64,000 nt of DNA from Malaya genurostris. Lineage: Eukaryota > Arthropoda > Insecta > Diptera > Culicidae. The translations under genes were made by a program, and so were the position numbers. The DNA is taken from the NCBI RefSeq assembly GCF_030247185.1, contig NC_080570.1, positions 118,014,689 through 118,078,688 on the forward strand. Reading direction: 5' to 3'. A model generated the notes under the pieces. It was not told the origin of the DNA. It saw only the letters and a program-made list of their open reading frames with translations, and made no database searches. Below, piece after piece: positions 1-10,790 of the stretch. Every line of letters begins with the position of its first letter. Position 1 is the stretch's first letter.

Positions 1-222
1 TCAAATTATTATCAAAAAGTATGTTTTTGGTATCCGTGTCATTAGTTTAATTATATTATTGATATTAATATTTAAATAAAACTGGTTTGGCTTCAAATAT
101 TACCAGAAAGAGCGTGTTAAATACTAATGAAATAACATTTGTGGCAAATCTAGTAGCACTGGTTTCATTCCGCTATACGTCAACATAACGCTGTGAAGTG
201 TGTGTGCTTCATCGGCTGTGCA

Positions 223-573
223 CAGAGATGCCAGATATTTTCACAGAAAATATGTATTACGTTGCATAGAAAGTTTATATCTGCTCTATCTGTTTTCACT
301 AATAAAATGATGTTAATCATAATCAATTATCTGCATAAAAAATTTCCACTTTAACATGTGATTTGTCCGTTGATTAATAAACTTTTAAAGAATCACTGCA
401 ATCAAATACTAATAGAGAGAAATGTCTAATTTTTTACTTCTCACTTTCTATGAATCTGTACAAATCTGTATTAAATTAAGGAAATCTGTATAAAATCTGT
501 ATTTTGATTTCAATCAGTATGCGAACGCAAAGATCTATACGATACAGATAAATCTGTATAAATGGCATCTCTG
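223..573. repeat. hAT-like MITE, short copy
   Basis: A 351-bp non-coding element bounded by the inverted 11-mer CAGAGATGCCA (left) and TGGCATCTCTG (right). The flanking octamers gctgtgca and gttctaca match at 5 of 8 positions, so the target duplication is decayed at best. The same termini and subterminal sequence (repeated ctgtataaa motifs, a gatttgtccgttgatt block) recur at 44262-45494, which has a perfect 8-bp duplication. This copy is therefore an internal-deletion derivative of that longer form. Eight-bp duplications and CAGAG-type ends fit the hAT superfamily (inference). No transposase is encoded. Confidence 0.7.
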
Positions 574-1408
574 GTTCTACACTTTGTTTTAAGAAGGGCT
601 AATGACAAAATAAAAACAATTACTTTTTAGTTTTTATTTAAAGTTCACCAAATTAACTTTACGGTAAAATTTTAAATTTAAAGCGAAAGGTAACGGAAAC
701 GACCGAAAAATTTTTAAACGTTGAAATGATTTCAAACTGGTTCTAAGAATATCGTATGTTGTCAGTTGGCATTAGGCCGTTTTTAAGAAGAATTCTGACG
801 TTTTGAACCTGCGAGTGTAAAAGTAGAATATTTTGTTTTGATTGCTGTCGCCATTGCTAATTTATAGGATGAATAAAGGATCAACGATAGGATTTATAGA
901 AATTCATTGAGATAGAATTAGGAGCAGAGTAGTGAACACATCATAAGTGTTTTTAACTGTTTTATGAATATACGTTAAATTTTCAAGAAATGTGAATCAA
1001 TTCTCAATGTGGAGCAAGGCGAATGAAGCAGTTATATGAAATAGTTATAGTGATTTTAGTGGCTAAATCGGGGTTTGAAGGCGACGTCCTTACAAATGAG
1101 ATGAAATAGGGAGCCCTTACCCTACTTAATATTTTATTACAAATTTCAGTCATTTTCAACGCACTTTTCATTCTATTAAAATTCTGGCCATAAACTATGA
1201 CCTCCTATGATGACTTATTAAATTGTGCAGCATTTGGATGATAAGCATTATAATCAATAGAGTTGGCGTCGTTTTCTTCTCCTAAGGGGTGTGTAATAAA
1301 TATAAATATAAATTATAAATAAATTATAAATACATACCAAGTCAAAAAGACGTTTATTTGCTATTACCAAAACGACGTATCTCTTATAAGATAGCGGATA
1401 GCGTTCTA
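574..1408. other. AT-rich sequence without recognisable gene
   Basis: No coding sequence, structural RNA or repeat shared with the rest of the window was recognised between the hAT-like MITE and the DD41D element. Short open frames here have no recognisable domain. Confidence 0.5.
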
Positions 1409-2333
1409 AAGGGTGATTTTTTAAGAGCTTGAGAACTTTTTTAAACAATAAAACGCATAAAATTTGCAAAATCTCATCGGTTCTTTATTTTAAACGTTAG
1501 ATTGGTACATGACATTTACTTTTTGAAGATAATTTCATTTAAATGTTGACCGCGGCTGCGTCTTAGGTGGTCCATTCGGAAAATCCGCTTTTTTATCGAC
1601 AAATTTTGTTCAGCGATGAGGCTCATTTCTGGTTGAATGGCTACGTAAATAAGCAAAATTGCCGCATTTGGAGTGAAGAGCAACCAGAAGCCGTTCAAGA
1701 ACTGCCCATGCATCCCGAAAAATGCACTGTTTGGTGTGGTTTGTACGCTGGTGGAATCATTGGACCGTATTTTTTCAAAGATGCTGTTGGACGCAACGTT
1801 ACAGTGAATGGCGATCGCTATCGTTCGATGCTAACAAACTTTTTGTTGCCAAAAATGGAAGAACTGAACTTGGTAGACATGTGGTTTCAACAAGATGGCG
1901 CTACATGCCACACAGCTCGCGATTCTATGGCCATTTTGAGGGAAAACTTCGGAGAACAATTCATCTCAAGAAATGGACCGGTAAGTTGGCCACCAAGATC
2001 ATGCGATTTGACGCCTTTAGACTATTTTTTGTGGGGCTACGTCAAGTCTAAAGTCTACAGAAATAAGCCAGTAACTATTCCAGCTTTGGAAGACAACATT
2101 TCCGAAGAAATTCGGGCTATTCCGGCCGAAATGCTCGAAAAAGTTGCCCAAAATTGGACTTTCCGAATGGACCACCTAAGACGCAGCCGCGGTCAAAATT
2201 TAAATGAAATTATCTTCAAAAAGTAAATGTCATGTACCAATCTAACGTTTAAAATAAAGAACCGATGAGATTTTGCAAATTTTATGCGTTTTATTGTTTA
2301 AAAAAGTTCTCAAGCTCTTAAAAAATCACCCTT
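1409..2333 (+). mobile_element. Rearranged DD41D Tc1/mariner-type transposon
   Basis: A 925-bp element flanked by TA (1407-1408 and 2334-2335) and starting AAGGGTGATTTTTTAAG. The terminal inverted repeats are about 175 bp long (1409-1583 and about 2159-2333) and nearly identical. The left repeat contains an inverted copy of the last 20 or so codons of the transposase gene, so the 5' half of the gene (the DNA-binding domain) has been replaced by an inverted copy of the element's own 3' end. The TA duplication and DDD catalytic pattern place it in the IS630-Tc1-mariner group. The 41-residue spacing resembles the DD41D (rosa-like) lineage. Confidence 0.85.
1567..2226 (+). pseudogene. DD41D transposase, catalytic domain only
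   Basis: An open frame of 219 codons covering the catalytic half of an IS630-Tc1-mariner transposase. The three acidic residues are visible: Asp17 in FSDEAHF, Asp110 in WFQQDGATCH and Asp152 in LTPLDYFLWGYVK. Exactly 41 residues separate the second and third. The C-terminus reads into the right inverted repeat. A complete transposase of this group is about 340 residues with two N-terminal helix-turn-helix motifs. Those are absent because the left inverted repeat joins the gene just upstream of the first Asp, and the annotated ATG lies inside that inverted repeat, so it is probably not the native start. The frame itself is undamaged. The protein could not bind DNA normally. The family call is from motifs. 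Confidence 0.85.
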
Positions 2334-2858
2334 TAGAACAAGTACAGGGTGCTCTATATTTCATGTCGGTATGTAAACATTGAATAAGTTTGAGAAAACA
2401 CAACCGATTTCTTTAAGTGATGTATTTTTATTCAGTTTGGTTCCTTATAATTTTGGACTAGTTTTCGAAAAAACGGGTGTTATAGCGTCCATTTCAGCAC
2501 AAATGAACGTACACGGAAAATACAATCCAGTTATTATTTGACTTCTTTTTACTTAATTCTAAGTTCTTTCGAATCTTTTCTTTCATTCGCTCCATTGAAT
2601 TGTTGTCAAAATACAAAGAGCAAAACCAACCAACAGCAAGAGTTTCGTTCAATAAGCTAAAATTATGTAGATCGGATCAACCTGAAATTGAGTCATTACG
2701 ACTCAACTGTAGAATAAATTACTTCAAACCCAATATAAATATAACTCTAGTCTAGTATTCTCTATAAAACAAGTAATTTGACCTCGTTTTGAATAAGAAA
2801 ATGAAATTGTGGTTTATTATAGTTTGATTATATTCCATCGAAATCGTTTCCCCAAGCA
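2334..2858. repeat. Decayed family D repeat and AT-rich flank
   Basis: Positions about 2508-2715 are an inverted copy of a repeat also found at about 27030-27265 and, more diverged, at 47820-48000. The shared core is a ggttttgctctttg / caaagagcaaaacc block followed by a tgacaac motif. No coding capacity or clear terminal repeats were seen. The sequence on either side carries nothing recognisable. Confidence 0.5.
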
Positions 2859-3263
2859 ACCAGAAGTTCCACAATTACTTAAAAAGTTCACTTTCTTGCT
2901 GCTTAAAAGTACACGCGGAACTTTTGAGAACTTGAAAGTACAGATCAAGTTCCGCGTGAACTTTCTAGCTGCTTAAGAAAACACGTGGCAATTTTTGACA
3001 GTTCGAAGTACAGAACAAGTTCCGCGCGAACTTTTTCGCTGCATAGAAGCTGAACAATGTATTCTAGAAGCAGCTTAGAAGTTCGTTCCGCTGCGTCGCG
3101 CGAACTTTCAAGTGTGGATAATTACTTAAAAAATGGGCTGCTTAGAATGCTATTGATAAACTTTGAGAGCTGCTTAAGCCAAATCAGTCCCTTTTATCCG
3201 AACTTTTGGTTAGTTGGGTCCTTATGTTGGTGCAACTGCATGAAGAAATATGTGAACGTATGA
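2859..3263. repeat. Minisatellite-like repeat, about 70-bp units
   Basis: Three imperfect tandem units of about 65-70 bp begin near 2883, 2947 and 3017. Each contains an aagttccgcgtgaac-type core followed by tttctagctgctt and a cacgcgg motif. Units alternate the core with its near reverse complement, so the block can fold on itself. The 68-codon frame across it is a by-product of the repeats. Function and parent element are not recognised. Confidence 0.5.
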
Positions 3264-4378
3264 ACACTGCTTAAACACAGTATTTGACAGCGAACTAGAA
3301 CCAAAGAACCAAAATTTTCAGCTTCAAGCCAATTGTATGCAGATGACTCTATTAAGATGGAACACCTTGTATTTTGTTCAACGACCTGATTTTGGAAATA
3401 TTTGTTGAATCAATATATTTTAAGAAGCAACAGCTATTATAATTAACAATAACTTTAATATCCTATTTAGTAATAGGTAGGTTCTCCCTACAAATGCCAA
3501 GTTTAGTAATCACAATCACTAAAAGTAATCATTTGGCACATGTTGGATTTGTATAAAACCAAACAATATCCGTGTTGGCAGCAAAGATCCCACACAATTT
3601 CAGCGTAGCGTCACTTCTTGCGCCGTTGATGAGGGTCTACAAAGTGCAGTGCAAACATGGAATCCCAATCCCTCGCATCACTCATTCATTCACTCCGCAC
3701 TATAAACTGAATTAAGCACCGTCAGCAGCACTGCTGCTGCTCGTCGTCGCAGTTTTCAACCGTCGGGGGCTTGCAGTTTTATTTGATACCGGTTCCGATG
3801 GATCATCGCTGCTACTGCTGCTGCTGCTGCACCCATCAAACGTAGAGGGATAGAGATTTCTGCTTCATCATCAACCCCGAAAACGGTTCCAATAGCGTAT
3901 GAGAAAGCAACAGCCCGATTGCAATGACAGATAAACGAGCGCTTTATTTGAGCTGCGAATGCAACAAGTCAACAGTGCAGTGCTGTGCAGGCGGAACCGA
4001 GCGGGTTGGTTATCGAGATATCGATATCGGTTTGTTGGTGGTTCTGGCTGGTGAGCCAGTGATTTGACATTCGACAGATCTCGCGGGAATCGCGAGAATA
4101 TTTGCAGCGGCTGTCTACGCTGCAGATGTTTTGCGGTTTGTGCGATTTTGGCTTTCCGCACACGTTTTCCGGTATCCGGATTACCAACGGAGTGAGTGAC
4201 AGATTGCTTCGCTTGCCTGGAATAATCTGTACACGGTGCAATCGAGGATGTCGAAATGATATGCCATCGTCATGGTTTCGGGTGAAGGTTAAGTTCTGGT
4301 ATTGTATGCTTGCCAAAATGAAAATGAAAGATTGTGTCTTCCAAGTTTATTTTACTTTTAGTTCGGAGTACATTGCTA
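3264..4378. other. Unique, partly GC-richer island
   Basis: From about 3600 to 4330 the sequence is less AT-rich and shares nothing with other parts of the window. It contains short CTG/CAG runs (3722-3740, 3808-3832). Overlapping frames of 96-115 codons on both strands carry no recognisable domain and no codon pattern I trust. It could be ancestral intronic or regulatory DNA. Confidence 0.35.
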
Positions 4379-4552
4379 CAGTCCCACGACAAAAAGGCCT
4401 AACTGCAAATGAGAACGTCTCTTTGTTTGCTTTTAGCTTATGGTTTTAACTTTAAAGTTATGCGAGTAGTAAAAGCGTCAAATAAACAATCAATCCGGTA
4501 AATCATAAAGGAAAAGTAAACAAAATGAAACTGTCATTTGCAGTCTTGGGAT
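4379..4552. repeat. MITE with GTCCCACGAC end, right end lost
   Basis: The left end (cagtcccacgacaaaaagg) and the following ctaactgcaaatga and ctctttgttt blocks match the left end of the complete 245-bp MITE at 25492-25736. The interior and a tcatttgcagtcttggg stretch near the right end are present, but the terminal gggac end is absent. The hAT-like MITE starting at 4553 probably inserted near that end. Confidence 0.6.
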
Positions 4553-4873
4553 CAGTGATGTCAACCCTACGGATTAATCCGTAGATCTTCGGATTTCTGT
4601 CTTTTATTATTTTACCAGAAATCTCCTGATCTAGCATTATGTCTCTTGATATAAAAGAAAAATAATTAAATATTGTTACATCGTCTGAATATTTTTTTTT
4701 GCTTGTCCAATTAAAATTGTAATCATGCATATATTAGCCATCGATCTGTCATTACTGGAACCCTGTGTTTGTGGATTAGAGCTTAAAGCTGTTAAGTTTA
4801 TGTAAATGTACTAGTATAAGTGCACTTGAAACCAAATCTACGGATTTGACTTCAACGAAAAGTGGCATCACTG
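4553..4873. repeat. hAT-like MITE with CAGTGATG ends
   Basis: A 321-bp element whose ends are cagtgatgtca (4553) and tggcatcactg (4863-4873), an 11-bp inverted repeat with one mismatch. Flanking octamers cttgggat and catgagat match at 6 of 8 positions, consistent with an old 8-bp target duplication. Internal inverted tacggatt / aatccgta motifs sit near each end. No transposase is encoded. Confidence 0.6.
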
Positions 4874-5095
4874 CATGAGATCATAGACTTGTCGAAGTGG
4901 TCGTAATCGTTTGTTGTCAGAACAGTGATTGTAATGTTGTAGTAATAGCAATTGCAAATAGGAAGAAACGACTTTTTGAAAGTTGTAAATAGAGTGACAT
5001 CACAGAATAGTAGCTGGTAGAGTGCCTATAATCAGAGAGACGACATCTGATCCGTATTGTTGGCAACACTTCTAAACATTAATATTTATTAGAAC

Positions 5096-5585
5096 CCCTC
5101 TCAGCAGGCCGTTCAATTTTGTTGATTTTTGAGCGCTTGTTGAACGATATATTGCACGAAATATTCGTTCAATTTGCTGGAACGGTTTGTTGTTGTTTTT
5201 TCTCTTGCAAAAATAGTGTGAAAATTAAGTGTTACCTTTCCATAGAAAGAAAATTTGTTGTTATTCTACGTGAAGTAGAAGTATTGTGCAGGTATGTATT
5301 GTTTGTTTAAACAAATAAGTGGAAAAAACTTCAGAAATTCTGCAGTAATACTAGTCCAACGGGGCTCCAACTCCTCAAGTTAAAAATGGCTCAACAATGG
5401 ACCTCTGTCTGCCGGGTTTGTTGAACGAAAAAAATGGCATTCGGTTCAACGGTCTGTTTCAAAATCGGCAAACGAAGGTCCCGTGTTGACCTCCCGTTGA
5501 ACGATTGATTGGACTTTCATTGGACCAATGATCCAACGTATTGGACCAATGAAGGACCACCGTTGAACGTTTTTTTTCTAAGTGG
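5096..5585. repeat. Family G repeat, uninterrupted copy
   Basis: Bounded by ccctctcagc (left) and ctaagtggg (right), a short imperfect inverted repeat. The copy at 6719-7732 shares its sequence almost end to end, including the gttcaat-ttgttg start, an acgtgaagtagaagtatt block and an atggacctctgtctgccgg block. This copy supplies the empty site for the element inserted in the other copy. No transposase or obvious target duplication. Confidence 0.6.
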
Positions 5586-6502
5586 GACAGCATTGCCAAC
5601 GGTCTTAAAATACGAAAAATGTAATCGAAAAGTCTTTGAAAAATTACATATTCAAAGCGATATCTTCTTGGGCCTTGACATCGAAAGCAGAAGTAGCTTT
5701 TTAACATTTTACTGAATAGTTAAAATAGCTGAGATAGAGTGATAATATAAATGAAGCTAACCGTTTCCATTTTATAGGCTGTGATAAAAAAAACAAAATT
5801 CCCAACTGCTTTGCTTTTTCCACTTGTTGATGTATTTCCTGTCGCATCAGTTGAGATTCGGGGCCAGTATAGGCTTGAGATTTACAGAAAAAAAGTACAT
5901 TACTTGCAGCTGTTTATATGTTTGCTAGTGAAAATACCTGAAACGAGCGTTGAAGGCTACTTCGTAGATCGGGGATGAAAATGTACTCCCATTGATACAA
6001 TGTGACACATTCTTACTCGTCGTGTCCTGTGGAATTGAATAAAATTCACGTACCCGAAAAATCGCAAGTATCAAGGAGGACAAGCTTTCCACCCGCTACG
6101 GGGATTTGTTGGAACATAAAAATTCAAATTTTATGGGATTCTATGGGCATAACCGTAAGCCGCCCGGTACGCTTATAGTGAGAGACACATTAAAAGCATT
6201 TGCTGTCAATCTATCTAGGCAGGCGTTGGAGTTGCTGAGTCCGCGGGTAAAGACTGGCAAACACCACCGCGCGAAATGCACTTCTTAAACAAGCAATTTA
6301 GAAATTTTCGCTCCTGGAAAAGACGAAACTCGTCTGTCTCCGTTTATTGTTTTAATCACAAACAATTCCTTCAACCACATTGTGCAAACAATTACTCTTT
6401 ATCCCGCTTTAGTTTGACAGTGAAAAACATGGTGTTGGTTTCACTTTTTAGACATCAACATCGGAAGCACGGTGCGCCACGAAGTCGTATTTTCTTCTTA
6501 GA
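5586..6502. other. No recognisable gene
   Basis: AT-rich sequence with scattered short frames (60-82 codons) lacking domains. Nothing in it matches the other repeat families of the window. Confidence 0.4.
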
Positions 6503-6718
6503 CTGTGAACCATTTCGTGGTTAATTTTAACTTTTAATTGAAATCTGACACCCGAGCGGTTATTTTGACGTTGTCAAAAATAACCCTGCTCAAAAGTATG
6601 GTTATTTTTGATAGATCGATAGTTATTTTCCGACACTGAAAAAAATCTTGCAAAGAGCATTTCAATATCAATTCTTTAGTTAAAATGTTTCCCAGTGCAA
6701 AATAAACCCAAATAACTT
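6503..6718. repeat. Family H fragment (left end)
   Basis: Starts gactgtgaaccatttcgtgg and contains the gttgtcaaaaataaccctgc and cagtgcaaaataaaccca blocks also seen at 19993-20277. It ends abruptly where the family G copy begins at 6719, so G apparently inserted into, or truncated, this H copy. The termini relate it to the TTA-flanked foldback at 18771-19989. Confidence 0.55.
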
Positions 6719-7732
6719 CCCTCTCAGCAAGCGGTTCTATTTTGTTGGTCATTCAGCGCTTCTTAAACGACATACTGTACGAAATATTCGTTCAGTTTGC
6801 TGGAACAGTCCCACATTATCAGATCCGAATTAATTCCGAATCGACGAAAAATTTTCATTCGGAATTCCATGTGGAAATCATGTGGAATTCCGAATAAATT
6901 CCACCTCCAGTGCAACAACCGATTCCGAATGAATTTCGCCTAGAACCGGTTGGTTCCGAAATCTGTCGGAATTGATTGAGAAGATGCGGACTGAATTGTC
7001 AATTCGTTTTCTTCTTATTCTTTCCCGTTTGTTTGTTTTCGCACTGATTTTTAGTTTATTTCTAAATAAAAAATTTATATAACTGATATATTCAAATTTA
7101 AATCTTCAAGTTTTTCGGATATACAGAACTAGTAAATAATCAGTACTTTTAGAATTCCTGCATACATTGTTGAAATTCGCATGGATGTGAACCAAAAAGT
7201 CCTACCTTAGTCAGCATCATCCACTCCTCTAGCTGGAGTGTAATAAAATGGCGTAAGTCACCTTACTTTTACATTAACATATTCGTAAAATGAACGAAAA
7301 CTCAGTGACATTTATACTGTCACTGTCAATCGGGTTGATCGAGCACTCAACTCAGTCGAAAATACTAGCACTGATAATGTGAGGTTTGTTGTTGTTTTTT
7401 CTCCTACAAAAATAGTATAAAAAGTGTTACCTTAATATAGAAAAAAAAGTGTTGTTATTCTACGTGAAGTAGAAGTATTGTACAGGTATGTAGTGTTAGT
7501 TTAAAGAATTAAGTGGAAAAAACTTCGAACATTCTCCAGTAAAACTAGTCCTACGGTGCTTCAACTCCTTTTATTAAAAATAGCTCAACAATGGACCTCT
7601 GTCTGCCGGGTTTGCTGAATGAAAAAAATGACATTCGGTTCAACGGTCTGTTTCAAAATCGGCAAACGAAGGTTGTTGAACGATTAATTGGACATTGATT
7701 GGACCAACGATGAACATTTTTTTCTAAGAGGG
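6719..7732. repeat. Family G repeat, interrupted copy
   Basis: Begins ccctctcagc and ends ctaagaggg, matching the G copy at 5096-5585. It is interrupted at 6810-7383 by a family I element inserted between the ctggaac and gtttgttgttg sequences that are contiguous in the first copy. Confidence 0.65.
6810..7383. mobile_element. Family I non-autonomous element inside G
   Basis: A 574-bp element with inverted ends cccacattatc and gataatgtgag. It lies in opposite orientation to the longer copy at 28065-29355. Comparison with the G copy at 5096-5585 shows a clean insertion, probably duplicating GT (left cagt, right gtttg). The interior is asymmetric: an attccgaat-rich left part and a right part with a gatcgagca block. 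No transposase frame. The superfamily is not known to me. Confidence 0.65.
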
Positions 7733-7747
7733 TACACACACGACTAC

Positions 7748-7990
7748 CCATATTATCGAAATGCGCAATGAATTCTTACTCGACTGCATGATTTTTCAGT
7801 GCTCGATAGGTTCAGTACTAGAATTTTCGCCTGAATTGGCTGCTCGATCAACCCGATTGACAGTGACATCACAAACGAATTTCCAGACATGACAGTCACG
7901 ATCTTTTTTTGGCGCACATCTACGGTCCTCCGTGAAACTGGCACTAATGGTGATACATTGGTTGCACTGCTGAGTTCCCATCATACATTC
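7748..7990. repeat. Family I fragment
   Basis: Begins cccatattatcgaaatg and runs parallel to 28065-28200, including a cttactcgactgcatg block and a ttttcgcctgaattggctgc block. It then diverges after cagtgacatcac. It is a truncated copy with only one terminus, directly right of the G copy. Confidence 0.55.
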
Positions 7991-9099
7991 ATAAGGGGCT
8001 GTTCATAAAAGACGTCACTCCACAAGGGGGAGGGGGATGTTTCATAAAACGTGACTTTTTGTGACAGGGGGAAGGGGGGGGAGGTTTTTGGAATGTGACG
8101 TCCAATGTTTTCAATGAGCGCATTTTCTGTAAATTAGCGAAATTAATAAATTTTGCCTAATATGAGTAAAAAAGAAAAAGAGGCCTTCAAACGGTTAAAC
8201 TTAAGTTATGCACTGACAATTTTTTCAGTAATTTGATTTTCTAGCATTGATAATAGTATATCATAATAATTTTTCTGCAGTTTATTCAATTGTACTCCAT
8301 TAGAAAAAGGGCGGGAGATCACCGATTTCAGACGTAGATCATGTCATGTCTTATCTTGATCATATGTGATTTTCCTCCACTAATGCATACCTAAATCAAG
8401 AATCATTTTAGCTCAAAATCACTACCCATTGTGTGACGGAAGATCAGTACCGATATTGATCGATGTGATTTTAAATTCACTGATCAACTGATTATGAAAA
8501 GATTCTCCGGCAGTGATTTCGTTTTGATGAGGTTTTGGTCTTTATTTTCTTAGCCCTTATGCTACACTTATTATTCTCTACCTAAAACAATAATATATCT
8601 GTGTACCCCTAGGAGGAATAAAACAGATGATTTAAATGTTTCATCAATTCCAACCAAATACTTTTGTTAATTTATATAATTTTTTTTTCTCATAAATACG
8701 TTTATTTCATAGACAATATACATAAGTTTTTCTTCGCCGTGACACCCACAATACATAGTACTTTAAACCTAATACAATTCGAATATCATAATAGTATGTT
8801 GATATTCATTAGTTAATCTAAACACTGTTTTTATCAGGCGAGTTGCTATTTTAAATTACATTAAATAAAATACATTTATTTCGTACACGAACTTAGAACT
8901 ATTTCAGGTGATTTATATAATTGATATAAATAAGACAACTGGCTTCTTTTTCCAGAAAAATATTGCTCTTCTTATTCCGGTTGCTCCCTGCTGTAAATAA
9001 TAAATGCCTCGCGATCACTGTTGCCAGTAGAGATAATTATTCATTCTGAAAACTTTCTCCCCTTATAACATGCAATTATTTATCATTTGAAAACACTTA
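7991..9099. other. Decayed repeat, then AT-rich DNA
   Basis: Positions about 7991-8110 carry ggggctgttcataaaagacg followed by purine-rich ggaaggggggggag and acgtgac motifs. This resembles a widespread insect MITE with ggggctgttcataaa ends, but only one end is clear. The rest is AT-rich with no recognised gene. A stretch around 8690-8960 has the look of a retroelement 3' end but cannot be assigned from the window alone. Confidence 0.4.
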
Positions 9100-9370
9100 T
9101 GTCGTTTCTCATTGGTTCCACTCGCTCGGTGCCAGTGGTTTGCTCTGACAGTTGATCAATGAAACGGTTTCGTAAAGTTTGGTTTGCACGCTTGCTGCTC
9201 GGAAAAGAAAACGGGTGCAAAACAGTTGCCCGCGAATTGCCCCGAAAGGGCAATTTTTTCGTGCGGTGCAAATCAATGAAACACAGTGCATCTGTTTTGA
9301 TTGCCCGACTGCACGAAAAGTGCACGAATCGAGCAAAACACTCCACGAGTGTTCTAAATGAAAAACGACA
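9100..9370. repeat. MITE with TTA duplication
   Basis: A 271-bp element with inverted ends tgtcgtttctcatt and aatgaaaaacgaca, flanked on both sides by TTA (9097-9099, 9371-9373). The interior is GC-richer (gttgcccgcgaattgcc, gcacgaaaagtgcacg). A 3-bp TTA duplication fits PIF/Harbinger-type MITEs (inference). Frames of 60-89 codons on both strands are incidental. Confidence 0.65.
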
Positions 9371-10790
9371 TTAGACAAATGTTATATCGTTCAAAAATAT
9401 AGCTCTGGATTCATTTTGATCAGATGTTTGTTTTGAAGAAAACGTTTAGTTGAAACGATGAAAAATCAAAATAAATTCAAATGTTTTGCATGATGAAAAG
9501 CATCATTCGAACAACATTTTGTTATTTTTTCGTGGAAGAATATTGAGAAATAAGTCGGTGAAGTGGTATTTTTGAGAACGCTTCATGATGTGGGATGTCC
9601 ACTGTATCTAAGCGCAGACTAATCAGTAATGAACAAATTAACTCAGCGTAATTAGAGTAGAAGTTTTTCTCGACCCCAACGTTTCAGTTTTTTTTTAATT
9701 TTTAGCTGTTGTTCAAATTGAAAACTACGATTTTTCACGAAAAAATACACCATTTTGTAGCTGTTAAACCTCCCCAAAGTAACAAACAACGAAAAGGAAA
9801 ACGTTGGGGTCTGGTTTTTTATATGTAGAAAGTGTGTGCAAAATTTGAAAAAAAATTGGTGAAGTAGTTTTTGAATGACGATTTACACGGACTTTCAAAA
9901 CCTGCTTTCGAGGAAAACACGTTTCAAGTTTTTTGTCTATAAAATCAATGGAAACAAGGGAGCCTGTAGGGTCTAATATTGTCATAAAATCATATTTTTT
10001 CTTTTAAAATTTGTTATAACGAAACATTTCAATCGAAGCAGAAATCTTGGGCTTGTGCGCCGAGCTCTTGCTTCTTCGTAGAGTGATATAGTCATAAATA
10101 AAGGTCCATAACCAGAGTTTCGTTCCAATAGGCTTGAAAATTTCACAGAAAACTCTTCAAGTGTTTTACTATAAGAAATTATAAAGAAAATAAAAAATGA
10201 CTTTCAAAAGTGTTATACCCTACCCGCCCCTTAAACTTCTAATGAAAAAAAATCTAAGGCGTTCAAACTGAAGAACCGATTCGAAACGGTCTTGTATGAC
10301 AAAAATCCGGCAGACAAAAATCAGTTAATAATCGTTAGGCGAAATTTTCTGCCGGAAACGGTTGTTGCATTGTTGCCAGAATCTTGCCGGAATTCTGGCA
10401 GTCGCTGCCAGGCATCTGGGGGGGAATCTGTGAGACACATGCAAGCGGGTAGTTGAGTGATGTGATAGCTTAGCTAGTGAAGTAAGATGAAGTAGCGGAT
10501 TCAAGCCCTGCTTTAACCGGTTTTCATAATTTCGCAATTTGAATCGGTCTGTTCCTCGTTGGTATTTGTTTCATCTCTAAAGACAATGTGCAATAACAGT
10601 CAACTACAAGTTTTGCCTAAAATAATATTTAAGACAAAAATTTAATTGCCTTCGTTGTGGATAGACAATCCTGTAAATGAGCCCTGGTTCGACGACACAT
10701 TACAGCTGAAATAACTTGCAATCCTAAAACACTTACACATGCCATGATCACTTCTCAACCAAACCAACAAAACATCCACGTCACCGACTA
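9371..10790. other. No gene; one internal inverted repeat
   Basis: AT-rich sequence. A 15-bp inverted repeat, cgaccccaacgtttc near 9672-9687 against aaaacgttggggtct near 9799-9813, brackets about 110 bp and may be an old MITE core. A ccggcag / ctgccgg inverted pair lies at about 10307 and 10350. Nothing else recognised. Confidence 0.4.

Noticed and set aside
3060..3260. 68-codon frame in the minisatellite-like block
   Set aside because: It spans tandem repeat units and has no recognisable protein features.
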